Shown here: piece after piece, positions 39,870 through 48,983 of the stretch
How positions within the stretch are numbered: position 1 is the first letter of the stretch
Layout of the letters: every line of letters starts with the position of its first letter
DNA from: Agrobacterium arsenijevicii
Lineage (GTDB): Bacteria > Pseudomonadota > Alphaproteobacteria > Rhizobiales > Rhizobiaceae
Reading direction: 5' to 3'
Assembly (NCBI GenBank): GCA_000949895.1
Contig: JWIT01000002.1
Coordinates: forward strand, 186,001 to 250,000
DNA: 64,000 nucleotides
Translations under genes and position numbers: made by a program
The notes under the pieces: generated by a model
What the model was told of the DNA's origin: nothing
The model's database searches: none
Seen by the model: only the letters and a program-made list of their open reading frames with translations

Positions 39870-39937
39870 GTGATTTTTCGGGTCGGCGCCATTTCGTAAC
39901 AGAAAGGCCGGCCTTTCATAAAAGGTGGGGTAAAAAC

Positions 39938-41515
39938 ATGGAACTCGACATCGTGGCGCTATCGCGCCTGCAATTCGCGGTTACCGCTTTATATCACTTT
40001 CTATTCGTTCCCCTGACGATCGGACTGTCGGTGGTGATCGCCATCATGGAAACGGTCTATGTCATGACCGGCCGCGCGATCTGGCGGCAGATGACGAAAT
40101 TCTGGGGCACATTGTTCGGCATCAACTTCGTGCTGGGCGTCTCCACCGGCATCGTCATGGAATTCCAGTTCGGCATGAACTGGAGTTATTACAGCCACTA
40201 TGTCGGCGATATCTTCGGTGCGCCGCTGGCGATCGAAGGAATGATGGCCTTCTTTCTGGAGGCCACCTTTGTCGGTCTGTTCTTTTTCGGCTGGGACAAG
40301 CTGTCGAAACTCGGCCATCTCATAGCAACATGGTGTGTGGCGATCGGCTCTAACTTCTCGGCGCTGTGGATATTGATCGCCAATGGCTGGATGCAGAACC
40401 CGGCGGGATCGGCCTTCAACCCCCAGACCATGCGCATGGAAGTGACTGATTTCTTCGAGGTCCTGTTCAACCCGGTTGCGCAGGCGAAGTTCGTCCACAC
40501 GGTTTCAGCGGGTTACGTGACCGCCTCCATCTTTGTGCTCGGCGTTTCGGCCTGGTATGTCCTCAAGGGACGCCATGTCGATCTTGCCAAGCGGTCGATG
40601 ACGGTTGCAGCCTCCTTCGGTCTGGCGTCTGCGCTGTCCGTCGTCGTGCTTGGCGACGAAAGCGGGTATCTTTCGACCGAACACCAGAAGATGAAGCTCG
40701 CCTCCATTGAGGCCATGTGGGAAACGGAACCTGCGCCGGCACCCTTCACGGCGATAGGTTTCCCCGATCAGGAAGCGCGCGAGACGCATTTTGCCGTGAA
40801 AATCCCGTGGGTGATGGGCCTTATCGGCACCCGCTCGCTCGATACGCAAATCCCCGGCATCAACGATCTGGTGGAGCAGGCAAAGACCCGTATCCGCGAT
40901 GGCATCAAGGCCTATGACGCGCTGATGCAGATACGCGCCAACGGCAAGGGCGCACAACTGCCTGAAGAGGTGAACGGCACCTTTGCCGAACTCGGCCACG
41001 AGCTTGGTTACGCCCTGCTGCTGAAACGTTATGTCGACGATCCGCGCCAGGCGACCGAGGAGCAGATCGCCAAGGCGGCTGCCGATACGATCCCGCATGT
41101 GCCAACGCTGTTCTGGGCGTTCCGCATCATGGTCGGTCTCGGCCTCTTCTTCATCGTGCTGACGGCGACCTTCTTTTATCTCTCGGCGCGTCGCAGGCTG
41201 GATCACTATCCGTTGTTGCTGAAGGTGGCCGTTTTCGCCATTCCGCTGCCGTGGATTGCTGCGGAAATGGGCTGGGTGGTTGCGGAATTCGGCCGCCAGC
41301 CATGGATCATCGAGGGTGTGCTGCCCACGGCCGCCGCCGTCTCCAGCCTCAGCGCCTCGACGGTTCTGATTACGCTTCTCTGCTTCATCGCCATCTACAC
41401 GGTGCTGCTCATCGTCGAAATGGGGCTGATGCTGAAGGCGATCCGCAAGGGGCCTGATCCGGACCAGGAGCCGGAAGCGCCGCTCGTTCCTGAAAAACTC
41501 GTCGCTGCGGAGTAA
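39938..41515 (+). CDS. cydA: Cytochrome bd ubiquinol oxidase subunit I
   Basis: Haem-bearing subunit of the high-affinity quinol oxidase used at low oxygen. The 525-residue start at 39938 has AAGGTGGGG upstream. Haem ligands are visible at positions equivalent to E. coli: His20 in ALYHFLF, His187 in AKFVHTVSAGY, and Glu100 and Glu108 in AIEGMMAFFLEATF (proton path). GRQPW in EFGRQPWII is the family signature. The quinol loop is of the longer kind. It is a multi-pass inner-membrane protein. Confidence 0.97.
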   Translation: MELDIVALSRLQFAVTALYHFLFVPLTIGLSVVIAIMETVYVMTGRAIWRQMTKFWGTLFGINFVLGVSTGIVMEFQFGMNWSYYSHYVGDIFGAPLAIEGMMAFFLEATFVGLFFFGWDKLSKLGHLIATWCVAIGSNFSALWILIANGWMQNPAGSAFNPQTMRMEVTDFFEVLFNPVAQAKFVHTVSAGYVTASIFVLGVSAWYVLKGRHVDLAKRSMTVAASFGLASALSVVVLGDESGYLSTEHQKMKLASIEAMWETEPAPAPFTAIGFPDQEARETHFAVKIPWVMGLIGTRSLDTQIPGINDLVEQAKTRIRDGIKAYDALMQIRANGKGAQLPEEVNGTFAELGHELGYALLLKRYVDDPRQATEEQIAKAAADTIPHVPTLFWAFRIMVGLGLFFIVLTATFFYLSARRRLDHYPLLLKVAVFAIPLPWIAAEMGWVVAEFGRQPWIIEGVLPTAAAVSSLSASTVLITLLCFIAIYTVLLIVEMGLMLKAIRKGPDPDQEPEAPLVPEKLVAAE

Positions 41516-41521
41516 ACGATC

Positions 41522-42679
41522 ATGATATTGCATCAACTCATCGACTACGAAATCCTCCGCGTCATCTGGTGGCTGCTGCTTGGCGTGGTGCTGATCGGTT
41601 TTGCCGTGACCGGCGGTTTTGATCTGGGCACGGGCGCGCTGCTGCCCTTCGTCGCGAAAACCGATCTCGAGCGGCGTGTCGTCATCAATTCCATCGGCCC
41701 GGTCTGGGAAGGCAATCAGGTCTGGCTCATCCTTGGTGGCGGTGCCATCTTCGCCGCGTGGCCGCCGCTCTATGCGGTGTCATTCTCAGGTTTTTATCTG
41801 GCGATGTTCGCTACCCTGTTTGCGCTGATTTTGCGGCCAGTCGGTTTCAAATATCGCTCCAAGCGCGAAAGCACGACATGGCGCAGTGCATGGGACTGGG
41901 CCTTGTTCATTGGCGGCTTCGTTCCTGCGCTGATCTTCGGTGTGGCGATCGGCAATGTGCTGCAGGGCGTGCCCTTCCGGTTTAACGACGACCTCAGGAT
42001 TTTCTACGACGGCACGACGCTGTTCGAGCTTCTGAACCCCTATGGTCTTCTCTGCGGCCTCGTTTCCGTCGCCATGCTGGTGATGCACGGTGCTGCCTGG
42101 CTGGTGCTGAAGACCGAAGGCCCGGTTGCGACCCGCGCCCGCGCTTTCGGCAGCATCGCGGCCCTTGCCACCACCGTTCTCTTTGCGCTTGGCGGCGTGC
42201 TGTTGTGGCTCGGCATCGACGGGTATCGCTTCACCTCGGAGATAGTCACCGATGGTCCGTCCAATCCGTTGTCAAAGACGGTCGAGGTCGCAAGCGGTGC
42301 CTGGTTTTCGAATTATGCCGCCCATCCGTGGATGATGGTGGCGCCGGCGCTCGGTCTTGCCTTCCCGCTCGTCGCCTTCCTGTTGTTCAGGCTCGGCCGA
42401 GAGGTGCTGGCGCTGCTTTCCAGCTCGCTTGCCATTTTCGGCATCATCTCAACGGTCGGGCTGACGATGTTTCCCTTCATCCTGCCGTCTTCGATCGATC
42501 CGAAATCGAGCCTGACGGTATGGGACGCATCATCGAGCCACATGACGCTGTTCATCATGCTGGTCGTCGCCCTCATCTTCATCCCGATCATCGTCGCCTA
42601 CACGTCGTGGGTCTATCATGTGCTGTGGGGCAAGGTGGATGAAAAGGCGATCCGCGACGATAGCGGCCATGCATATTGA
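41522..42679 (+). CDS. cydB: Cytochrome bd ubiquinol oxidase subunit II
   Basis: Membrane partner of CydA, 385 residues with eight or nine helices. The N-terminal region IWWLLLGVVLIGFAVTGGFDLGTGALLPFV and the following GPVWEGNQVWLILGGGAIFAAWPPLYA are the standard CydB signatures; WDASSSHMTL near the C-terminus is also conserved. The gene starts 6 bp after cydA and 27 bp before cydX. Confidence 0.97.
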   Translation: MILHQLIDYEILRVIWWLLLGVVLIGFAVTGGFDLGTGALLPFVAKTDLERRVVINSIGPVWEGNQVWLILGGGAIFAAWPPLYAVSFSGFYLAMFATLFALILRPVGFKYRSKRESTTWRSAWDWALFIGGFVPALIFGVAIGNVLQGVPFRFNDDLRIFYDGTTLFELLNPYGLLCGLVSVAMLVMHGAAWLVLKTEGPVATRARAFGSIAALATTVLFALGGVLLWLGIDGYRFTSEIVTDGPSNPLSKTVEVASGAWFSNYAAHPWMMVAPALGLAFPLVAFLLFRLGREVLALLSSSLAIFGIISTVGLTMFPFILPSSIDPKSSLTVWDASSSHMTLFIMLVVALIFIPIIVAYTSWVYHVLWGKVDEKAIRDDSGHAY

Positions 42680-42706
42680 TATCGAACAAATAGAAGGAGA
42701 TCGAAC

Positions 42707-42829
42707 ATGTGGTATTTTGCCTGGCTGCTCGGCCTGCCTCTCGCCGCCATCTTCGCCGTCATGAACGCCATGTGGTATGAGTTGATGGAAGAAAACGCCA
42801 AAAAGGCCGAGGCAAAGCTGGAGAAATAA
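42707..42829 (+). CDS. cydX: Cytochrome bd small subunit CydX
   Basis: A 40-residue single-helix subunit that stabilises the oxidase haems. It begins MWYFAWLLGLPLAAIFAVMNAMW, the hallmark CydX/YbgT sequence, and ends in a charged Glu/Lys tail. AGAAGGAG lies 6 nt before the ATG. It is the last gene of the cyd operon and is followed by a strong terminator. It is short enough to be missed by length-filtered gene callers. Confidence 0.95.
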   Translation: MWYFAWLLGLPLAAIFAVMNAMWYELMEENAKKAEAKLEK

Positions 42830-42851
42830 TGCTTCGGGGCACGGGGCAAAA

Positions 42852-42886
42852 AGAAAGGCGGCATCCGGTTTGGATGCCGCCTTTCT
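42852..42886. terminator. Bidirectional terminator after cydX
   Basis: AGAAAGGCGGCATCC and its exact complement (42852-42866, 42872-42886) make a 15-bp stem with a 5-nt loop. A-rich and T-containing flanks allow use from cydX and from the convergent gene ending at 42915. Confidence 0.9.
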
Positions 42887-42914
42887 GGTAAACAGCCGTG
42901 CTCATCGCGCGGCT

Positions 42915-43103
42915 TCAGTGGATCGCGATGCCGCGTTTGTCCGCTTCTTCCTTGATGATGTCTTCGACCAGCGCTCTGTTGAGATTTGGATCTCCCAGAA
43001 GATAGTCGTCGGCAATTTCGAAAATCGACTTCGGGTTGTCCGTCCTGTGAAGGGTGTCCAGGTCCCGGCCGATCTGCTCTCTCAAGCTTGAATAGTCGTC
43101 CAT
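42915..43103 (-). CDS. Small hypothetical protein (62 residues)
   Basis: An acidic soluble protein (MDDYSSLREQIGRDLDTL, later SIFEIADDYLLGDPNLNRALVEDIIKEEADKRG) predicted to be helical. Start ATG 43103 has GGGAG about 9 nt upstream. No signal peptide, membrane segment or cysteine. It is 22 bp downstream of the DUF3597 gene on the same strand and probably shares its transcript. Function unknown. Confidence 0.65.
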   Translation of the reverse strand: MDDYSSLREQIGRDLDTLHRTDNPKSIFEIADDYLLGDPNLNRALVEDIIKEEADKRGIAIH

Positions 43104-43125
43104 CGCGGTTCTCCCGGTCACGGGT

Positions 43126-43551
43126 TCAATGCAGAAGGTCGGCCGGAACCTTGCCGCCGTTTTCGGACAGCTTCTTGATGACGGCCTTGTGCAGCCAGAT
43201 GTTCATGGTCGCCGAATCCGAAGTGTCGCCGGTATAACCGAGTTCACCCGCCAGTTCCTTTCGGGCGCTAAGGCTGCTGTCCAGATCGAGCGCCTTCAAA
43301 AGGTCGACGATCGAGCGTTTCCAGTCGAGCTTCTGCCCGTTCTGCTTCACTGCCGCATCCAGAATGGAGGCCACGTCGACGCTGCCAGTGGACGCCGGAG
43401 CGGCGGCTGTCGGGGCGGGCGCCGCAGGCTGAGCCGGTGCGGCCGGGCTTGCGGCGGTTGTCGGTGTTCCGGTTGGGGCTGAAGTCGAAGCCGGTGTTGC
43501 TGCCTCGGCCCTGCCGAAAATCGCACCCTTGATCTTGTCGAAAAAGCTCAT
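43126..43551 (-). CDS. DUF3597 domain protein
   Basis: A 141-residue protein beginning MSFFDKIKGAIFGRAEA, then a Pro/Ala/Thr-rich linker (about 18-57), then the DUF3597 domain (VDVASILDAAVKQNGQKLDWKRSIVDLLKALDLDSSLSARKELAGELGY). Relatives in other bacteria sit next to stress-type membrane proteins, as here. GGGAGG lies before the ATG. It follows the GlsB-like gene by 12 bp. The biochemical role is unknown. Confidence 0.88.
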   Translation of the reverse strand: MSFFDKIKGAIFGRAEAATPASTSAPTGTPTTAASPAAPAQPAAPAPTAAAPASTGSVDVASILDAAVKQNGQKLDWKRSIVDLLKALDLDSSLSARKELAGELGYTGDTSDSATMNIWLHKAVIKKLSENGGKVPADLLH

Positions 43552-43563
43552 TGTGTCCTCCCT

Positions 43564-43815
43564 TTATCGGCGAAATGCCCGCCCGACGGCGATGAGAATG
43601 CATGCGCCAATGAAACCGGCGATGAGATATCCAATCCAGCCTCCGAGCGAGATGCCCACAAGCCCAAGCAGGAAATTGGCGACAATGGCGCCGATGATGC
43701 CGAGGATTATGTTCATGAAAACACCCATGTTGCTTTTCATGAACTGTTCGGCGAGCCAACCGGCCACGCCGCCTATGATGATTGCTGCAATCCAGCCGAT
43801 TTGTGCGTCTTCCAT
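43564..43815 (-). CDS. GlsB/YeaQ/YmgE family membrane protein
   Basis: An 83-residue inner-membrane protein with three hydrophobic helices rich in Gly: GWIAAIIIGGVAGWLAEQFM, NIILGIIGAIVANFLLGLVG and GWIGYLIAGFIGACILIAVGR. This pattern and length are those of the transglycosylase-associated/GlsB family, often induced by envelope or acid stress. It heads a small minus-strand set with the DUF3597 and 62-residue genes. Confidence 0.9.
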   Translation of the reverse strand: MEDAQIGWIAAIIIGGVAGWLAEQFMKSNMGVFMNIILGIIGAIVANFLLGLVGISLGGWIGYLIAGFIGACILIAVGRAFRR

Positions 43816-43952
43816 GACAGGCCTTTCCTTTTTGAGAGAGGTCCGCAGGCATATGGACAGGCTTTTGCGCGCACTGATCCCCCCGCCTCTTTGACCCCAG
43901 GCGACGGATTAACGATTGAGCGAAGGTTTTGTTCCGCCTGTCGACGTTTTCG

Positions 43953-44810
43953 TCAGCTTTGGCTGCGGAAGTCCAATCCGATGTCCAGAACCGGCGCGCT
44001 GTGGGTCAGCCAGCCGACGGAAATGAGATCGATGCCGGTTGCGGCGATGGCGGGCGCCGTTTCCGGATTGATGCGGCCGGAGGCTTCGGTGATAGCGCGT
44101 CCGGCGACGATTTCCACCGCCTCGCGCAGCTGCTCCGGCGTCATATTGTCCAGTAGAACCGCATCGACGCCTTCCTCCATCGCCTCGCGCAATTGCGTGA
44201 GCGTATCGACCTCCACCTCGATCTTGACCAGATGCCCGACACCCGCCTTGGCGCTGCGGATCGCCTCGGCCACGCCGCCGGCGACGGCGATGTGGTTGTC
44301 CTTGATGAGGACGGCATCATAAAGGGCAAAACGGTGGTTCATGCCGCCACCGGCACGCACGGCATATTTTTCCAGCGCCCGGAGGCCGGGCGTCGTCTTG
44401 CGGGTGCAGGCGACCGAGGCTTTGGTGCCGGAAATGGCGGCAGCGATTTTTGCGGTGACCGACGCGATACCCGAGAGATGGCCGAGAAAATTGAGCGCGG
44501 TGCGCTCCGCCGTCAAAAGGCCGCGCGAAGGACCTTCGATCGTTGCGATGACATCGCCGGGAGCCACCATTGCCCCATCCTGCACATGCCGTTTCATCAC
44601 GATAGCCGGGTCCACGAGCTGGAAAGCCAGTTCCGCGGCATCGAGACCGGCGATGACGCCCGGTTCACGCGCCGCCATGACAACGACCGAGCGGTGATCT
44701 GCGGGGATGACGGCGGCGGAGGTTATGTCGCCCGCCAGCCCCAGATCTTCCAGAAGGGCATTGCGAACGAGCGGTTCCACGATGAGGCGTGGCAGTGGGG
44801 AGAGAATCAT
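43953..44810 (-). CDS. nadC: Nicotinate-nucleotide pyrophosphorylase (carboxylating)
   Basis: Quinolinate phosphoribosyltransferase, which converts quinolinate and PRPP to nicotinate mononucleotide. The 285-residue form starts at ATG 44810, one base after the nadB stop; the frame extends upstream into nadB. Motifs: ERTALNFLGHLSGIAS, ACTRKTTPGLRALEKYAV (phosphate-binding Arg/Lys), IKDNHI and IEVEVDTL. Last gene of nadABC. Confidence 0.96.
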   Translation of the reverse strand: MILSPLPRLIVEPLVRNALLEDLGLAGDITSAAVIPADHRSVVVMAAREPGVIAGLDAAELAFQLVDPAIVMKRHVQDGAMVAPGDVIATIEGPSRGLLTAERTALNFLGHLSGIASVTAKIAAAISGTKASVACTRKTTPGLRALEKYAVRAGGGMNHRFALYDAVLIKDNHIAVAGGVAEAIRSAKAGVGHLVKIEVEVDTLTQLREAMEEGVDAVLLDNMTPEQLREAVEIVAGRAITEASGRINPETAPAIAATGIDLISVGWLTHSAPVLDIGLDFRSQS

Positions 44811-44811
44811 G

Positions 44812-46383
44812 TCAGGCGCTCCGCGCGATGCTGGGGGAAGACTGGCTGGAAGAGTTAAATTCATGGGCGATGGCGATGACATCGGAAAGGTTCAGCCTGC
44901 GCCTTGTGGCGATCGCGGCCTTTTCCGGGAAATCGTCGCGGAAATGGCCGCCGCGCGATTCCATGCGCAAGGCCGCGAAGACGGCGATGGCGAGCCCGAC
45001 GATGGCGGGGTCCGATGCCGGACCGTCCTGTTCGGCCAGCGGCAGAAGATCGCGGATCGCCTCGGTCAGTCCCACCTCATGTCTTGCGATGCCGAGATGG
45101 CGGGAGACGATGGGCCGGATGATGGAGAGATCGGCGGCCGGGAGGTCAGGTGTGGCGAATGTCGCGACAGCCATCGCCTGTTTTGCGTTGGGTGTGTGTA
45201 GGTTGGCAATATCTTCCGCCGCACGTATGCCCATGGCAGCCGCTTCCAGCAGGGAGTTGCTGGCGAGCCGGTTGGCACCGTGAAGACCCGTGCAGGCGGT
45301 TTCTCCGGCAACCCACAGGCCCGGCACCGAACTGCGGCCATGTCCGTCCGTGGCGACACCGCCCATGTGGTAGTGCACGGCAGGACGGACGGGAACCAGC
45401 TCGCGGGCGGGGTCTATGCCTGCTTCGCGGCAAAGCAGGTCTATCGACGGGAAACGCGCTGAAAAACCGCTGCCGAGTGCCTGGCGGGCATCGAGAAAGA
45501 CTTTGCCGCCACGCAGGATTTCCCGGTCGATGGCGCGGGCGACAATATCGCGGGAGGCGAGTTCCGCACCCGGAACAGCCGCCATGAACCGTTCGCCGTT
45601 TTCATTGAGAAGAAGCGCGCCTTCTCCCCGCACCGCCTCGCTGACCAGCGCCAAAGGCCGTCGGGGGGAGGAAAGCGCCGTCGGGTGGAACTGGACGAAT
45701 TCCATATCGGTGAGGATGGCGCCAGCGCGTGCGGCGAGCATGATGCCCTGCCCGAAATTGCCGGAGGGATTGGTCGTCGCCTCGTAAAGCCCGCCGAGAC
45801 CGCCAGTGGCAAGAATGACGTTTGTGGCCGGCAGAACAAAGCTGCCCTTTTGCCCGGCGCAGACGAGACCCGTCACGACGCCGTCATCGGTCAGCACCCG
45901 GCGCACTTCCGTGCCTTCGAGAACCGTGACGGACGGCGTGCGTAGCACGGCTGCGGCCAAAGCCTTGACGATGGCCGCACCCGAGCCGTCACCTTCGGCA
46001 TGCAGGATGCGCCGGCGGCTGTGGGCTGCTTCCAGCCCGAAGACGAGCTTGCCTTGCACGTCGCGATCAAAACGCACTCCCGCCCGCTCCAGCGCTTCGA
46101 TGACGGCAGGGGCGGCGGAGACGATGTCTGCGGCCATATCCACGTCACAGAGGCCATCGCCTGCGGCAAGCGTATCGGCAAGATGAAGTGCCGTGCTGTC
46201 GTCAGGCCCGAGGCTCGCCGCAATGCCGCCCTGCGCCCAGGCGCTGGAGGTCTCGCCGCCGAGCGCGCTGCGGGTCAGAAGCAGCACCGGTTGCGGTGCA
46301 AGTGTCAGCGCCGCCATCAGGCCGGCAATGCCGCTGCCGACGATGACCGTTCTGCCCGCATATGACGACGGGGCTTCGCTCAT
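44812..46383 (-). CDS. nadB: L-aspartate oxidase
   Basis: FAD enzyme that oxidises L-aspartate to iminoaspartate, which NadA condenses with dihydroxyacetone phosphate. 523 residues with FAD loop [18 protein letters not shown], the conserved [21 protein letters not shown] and the substrate Arg/His region [25 protein letters not shown]. The ATG overlaps the nadA stop (ATGA), so translation is coupled. The C-terminal helical domain ends next to nadC. Confidence 0.96.
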   Translation of the reverse strand: MSEAPSSYAGRTVIVGSGIAGLMAALTLAPQPVLLLTRSALGGETSSAWAQGGIAASLGPDDSTALHLADTLAAGDGLCDVDMAADIVSAAPAVIEALERAGVRFDRDVQGKLVFGLEAAHSRRRILHAEGDGSGAAIVKALAAAVLRTPSVTVLEGTEVRRVLTDDGVVTGLVCAGQKGSFVLPATNVILATGGLGGLYEATTNPSGNFGQGIMLAARAGAILTDMEFVQFHPTALSSPRRPLALVSEAVRGEGALLLNENGERFMAAVPGAELASRDIVARAIDREILRGGKVFLDARQALGSGFSARFPSIDLLCREAGIDPARELVPVRPAVHYHMGGVATDGHGRSSVPGLWVAGETACTGLHGANRLASNSLLEAAAMGIRAAEDIANLHTPNAKQAMAVATFATPDLPAADLSIIRPIVSRHLGIARHEVGLTEAIRDLLPLAEQDGPASDPAIVGLAIAVFAALRMESRGGHFRDDFPEKAAIATRRRLNLSDVIAIAHEFNSSSQSSPSIARSA

Positions 46384-47351
46384 ATCGCCAGCATCCTTTC
46401 CACGGCACGGCGGGCGGCGACCGCAATAGTCGGATCAATCGTCACCTCATGGCGGTTTTCTTCCAATGCCGTGCGGATATTGCCGAGGGTGATACGCTTC
46501 ATGTGCGGGCAGAGATTGCAGGGGCGGATGAACTCGACATCGGGGTGATGCACGGCGACATTGTCGCTCATCGAGCATTCCGTCAGAAGCACCACCCGGG
46601 CAGGCCGCTCGCGGCTGACATAATCCGACATGACGGCGGTGGAGCCGGAGAAGTCCGCGGCCTCGACGACATCGGGCGGACATTCCGGATGCGCCAGCAC
46701 GGTGATGCCGGGATGGCTCTCCCGCAATTCACGGATGTCATCGGCGGTGAACAGCTCGTGCACCTCGCAATGGCCGCGCCATGCGATCAGTTCGACATTG
46801 GTTTCCCGCGCCACGTTCTTTGCCAGATATTCATCCGGCAGCATCAGCACACGCGGCACGCCGAGCGATTCTACCACCTGACGGGCATTGCCTGATGTGC
46901 AGCATATGTCGGAAGCGGCCTTCACCGCCGCCGAGGTGTTCACGTAAGTGACGACCGGAACGCCGGGATAGGCCTTGCGCAGAAGCGCAATGTCTTCGGG
47001 TGTAATGGAATCGGCCAGCGAGCAGCCAGCGGCCATATCCGGAATGAGCACGGTTTTTCCCGGATTGAGCAGCTTTGCCGTCTCGGCCATGAAATGCACA
47101 CCGGCGAGAACGATCACGTCGGCTTCCACTTCCATCGCCTTGCGAGCAAGGGCGAGGCTGTCGCCGACGATATCGGCGACGCCGTGGAAGATTTCCGGCG
47201 TCTGGTAGTTATGGGCGAGGATGACGGCGTTGCGCTTGCGCTTCAGATCGAGGATCGCTTCCACATCGTCCTGAAAGCCCATCCATTCGGCCTTGGGAAT
47301 GACACGACTGACGCGGTCGTAAAGGCTTGCGGCAGAAATCTGTTCGTTCAC
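46380..47351 (-). CDS. nadA: Quinolinate synthase A
   Basis: [4Fe-4S] enzyme making quinolinate from iminoaspartate and dihydroxyacetone phosphate. 323 residues from GTG 47351 (GGGAG 6 nt upstream); the longer frame to 47408 would run through the operators. The three cluster cysteines are in [18 protein letters not shown] and [20 protein letters not shown] and [10 protein letters not shown] are also family motifs. First gene of nadA-nadB-nadC, preceded by two palindromic operators. Confidence 0.96.
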   Translation of the reverse strand: MNEQISAASLYDRVSRVIPKAEWMGFQDDVEAILDLKRKRNAVILAHNYQTPEIFHGVADIVGDSLALARKAMEVEADVIVLAGVHFMAETAKLLNPGKTVLIPDMAAGCSLADSITPEDIALLRKAYPGVPVVTYVNTSAAVKAASDICCTSGNARQVVESLGVPRVLMLPDEYLAKNVARETNVELIAWRGHCEVHELFTADDIRELRESHPGITVLAHPECPPDVVEAADFSGSTAVMSDYVSRERPARVVLLTECSMSDNVAVHHPDVEFIRPCNLCPHMKRITLGNIRTALEENRHEVTIDPTIAVAARRAVERMLAI

Positions 47352-47365
47352 GGTACTCTCCCATT

Positions 47366-47384
47366 TATACTCTATTTGAGTATA
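47366..47384. promoter_or_regulatory. NadQ-type operator, site 1 (proximal to nadA)
   Basis: TATACTC-TATTT-GAGTATA is a perfect 19-bp palindrome 15 bp before the nadA start. It lies in the 69-bp gap between the regulator gene and nadA and is the likely target of the Nudix-type repressor encoded next door. Confidence 0.8.
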
Positions 47385-47399
47385 TCTATGGCAAAGAGA

Positions 47400-47418
47400 T
47401 ATTCTCATTGTGAGTATA
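47400..47418. promoter_or_regulatory. NadQ-type operator, site 2
   Basis: TATTCTC-ATTGT-GAGTATA has one arm mismatch relative to site 1. The site centres are 34 bp apart, about three helical turns, so two dimers could bind on the same face. It ends 2 bp before the stop codon of the regulator gene. Confidence 0.75.
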
Positions 47419-47420
47419 TG

Positions 47421-48323
47421 TCAATTGCGGGAGAGCGGCAGTTTGGTTCCTGAGAGGGCGCGTTCGTCGAGAACGGTCTGGCGGAAGCGGAAAAGCTTTG
47501 CCGGGCGGCCGCCGGTTTCGGTTGCCATGTCACCGGTCTCTTCCACCAGTTGCTGCTGTTCGATCAGCCGGCGGAAATTCTGTTTGTGCAGCGTCAGCCC
47601 GGCCAGCGCTTCGATGGCACGCTGCAATTGCAGCAGGGTGAAGGCATCGGCCATCAGTTCGAAAACCACGGGGCGGTATTTGATCTTTGCCCTGAGGCGG
47701 GCAATGCCGGTGGCGAGAATGCGGCGATGATCGGCAAACATGGGTTTGCCGAAATTGATCCGCGGTTCGCCCTGGGCTTCCTCGACCAGCCCCGCCTCAT
47801 ACAGCAATTCGTAGCGCTGCAGGGTCAGTTCCTCGTTCCAGCCGCCGCCATCGAGACCGAAGGTGAAATCGGCCCGTAAATGGCGCTGGCTTTTGCAGGC
47901 GAGATCGGAATCCGCCCATGCGCGCAGATTGTCGATAATGGCATCCAGAACCGCCGGGCGGCCCTGCCGATGATCCTCCCAGGGGAAATATTCGTACCAG
48001 CCGTGCCAGAGAGGACGGCCGCTGCCGGGGGATTCCTGCTCGCGGACCAGCCCGAGATAACCGATCGAAATGGTTCTCCCGCCCGGAATATCATTGTTAC
48101 GGTCGCGGTCGGCGAAGGTGTAAAGCTGTTCGAGATAACCGACGGGGTGATGCGTCTGCTCGTGGATCCACTCCCTCAGACCGCTCTGAAGCGTTCTATG
48201 CCCGAATTCGAACGGCCCCGAAGGAAGGGCTGCTCCCGCCCGAACGGTCATGACCCGCGGCTCGTCCCTGGTGATGGCTGTGACGACGGCGATGAGTTCG
48301 GCATGGGCAAGCCCGATGGTCAC
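47421..48323 (-). CDS. nadQ: NAD biosynthesis regulator, Nudix-HTH type (NadQ/NrtR-like)
   Basis: A 300-residue regulator with an N-terminal Nudix-like fold (TIGLAHAELIAVVTAITRDEPRVMTV, then LREWIHEQTHHPVGYLEQLYTFAD) and a C-terminal winged helix (VVFELMADAFTLLQLQRAIEALAGLTLHKQNFRRLIEQQQLVEETG, GGRPAKLFRFR). This architecture belongs to regulators of NAD synthesis; in Rhizobiales the member beside nadABC is called NadQ. The classic Nudix box is not intact, so it probably senses rather than hydrolyses its ligand. GTG 48323 has GAGGAG 5 nt upstream. Likely represses nadABC through the two palindromes just downstream. Confidence 0.85.
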   Translation of the reverse strand: MTIGLAHAELIAVVTAITRDEPRVMTVRAGAALPSGPFEFGHRTLQSGLREWIHEQTHHPVGYLEQLYTFADRDRNNDIPGGRTISIGYLGLVREQESPGSGRPLWHGWYEYFPWEDHRQGRPAVLDAIIDNLRAWADSDLACKSQRHLRADFTFGLDGGGWNEELTLQRYELLYEAGLVEEAQGEPRINFGKPMFADHRRILATGIARLRAKIKYRPVVFELMADAFTLLQLQRAIEALAGLTLHKQNFRRLIEQQQLVEETGDMATETGGRPAKLFRFRQTVLDERALSGTKLPLSRN

Positions 48324-48535
48324 GGCGGCTCCTCTGGTCGTTGGCTGCAAGATCAACCTTCTTTGGCACAGGAAGGCCGGTTCGCCAACAAGGGGCGGGC
48401 TGGAAAGGGCTGCCGATGATCGCGCGCGCCGGGAAACGGAGCTTTGTCAGACAAAAGGATGAATTCTTGTGGTTAGGCGTCCATCATCCGTTATGTTACA
48501 GAGCCGCCATAAGCATCTCAGACTGTAGAAGGCCG

Positions 48536-48910
48536 ATGTTAGAGGATATATCTCTCGAAGAGACACTTGTGGGTTACTACACCTGGAACATCGGGCAAAA
48601 TCTGGTTTATCTGGATGCCGTGGCCTCCCGCTTGCGTGACGTTTCAACGGAAGAGGCCACCGGCGGCATTCCGGTGGAGAATTTCATCGCGCAGATTGAA
48701 AGCGGTTCCCGGGCGCGTGTGGCCAAGGCGGTTTACAACTCACTGACGAATGGCGCATTCTATGATCAGGAATACCGCATTCAGCTCAAGTCAGGTGGTT
48801 TTCGCTGGTTGCGAACGACGGGCAGAGTGATCCTGGATGGCGACCGACTGCCGATGATGGCGATGGGCACGGTGCGTGACATCACCGCGCGCAAGGTTTT
48901 ATTGATGTAA
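48536..48910 (+). CDS. Stand-alone PAS domain protein
   Basis: A 124-residue protein made of one PAS fold of the PAS_3 type: GYYTWNIGQNLVYLDAVASRL, then VENFIAQIESGSRARVAKAVYNSL, and EYRIQLKSGGFRWLRTTGRVILD with GTVRDITARK at the end. There is no kinase, cyclase or helix-turn-helix domain, so it must signal through a partner if it is functional. The start at 48536 follows GAAGG. It is divergent from nadQ over 212 bp. Confidence 0.78.
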   Translation: MLEDISLEETLVGYYTWNIGQNLVYLDAVASRLRDVSTEEATGGIPVENFIAQIESGSRARVAKAVYNSLTNGAFYDQEYRIQLKSGGFRWLRTTGRVILDGDRLPMMAMGTVRDITARKVLLM

Positions 48911-48983
48911 TTTTTGTTTCACTCGGCCTCTTTTGAAAAACGCCGATCTATTTTTTTATCGATTGCTCTGATGTTGCGGTGAC

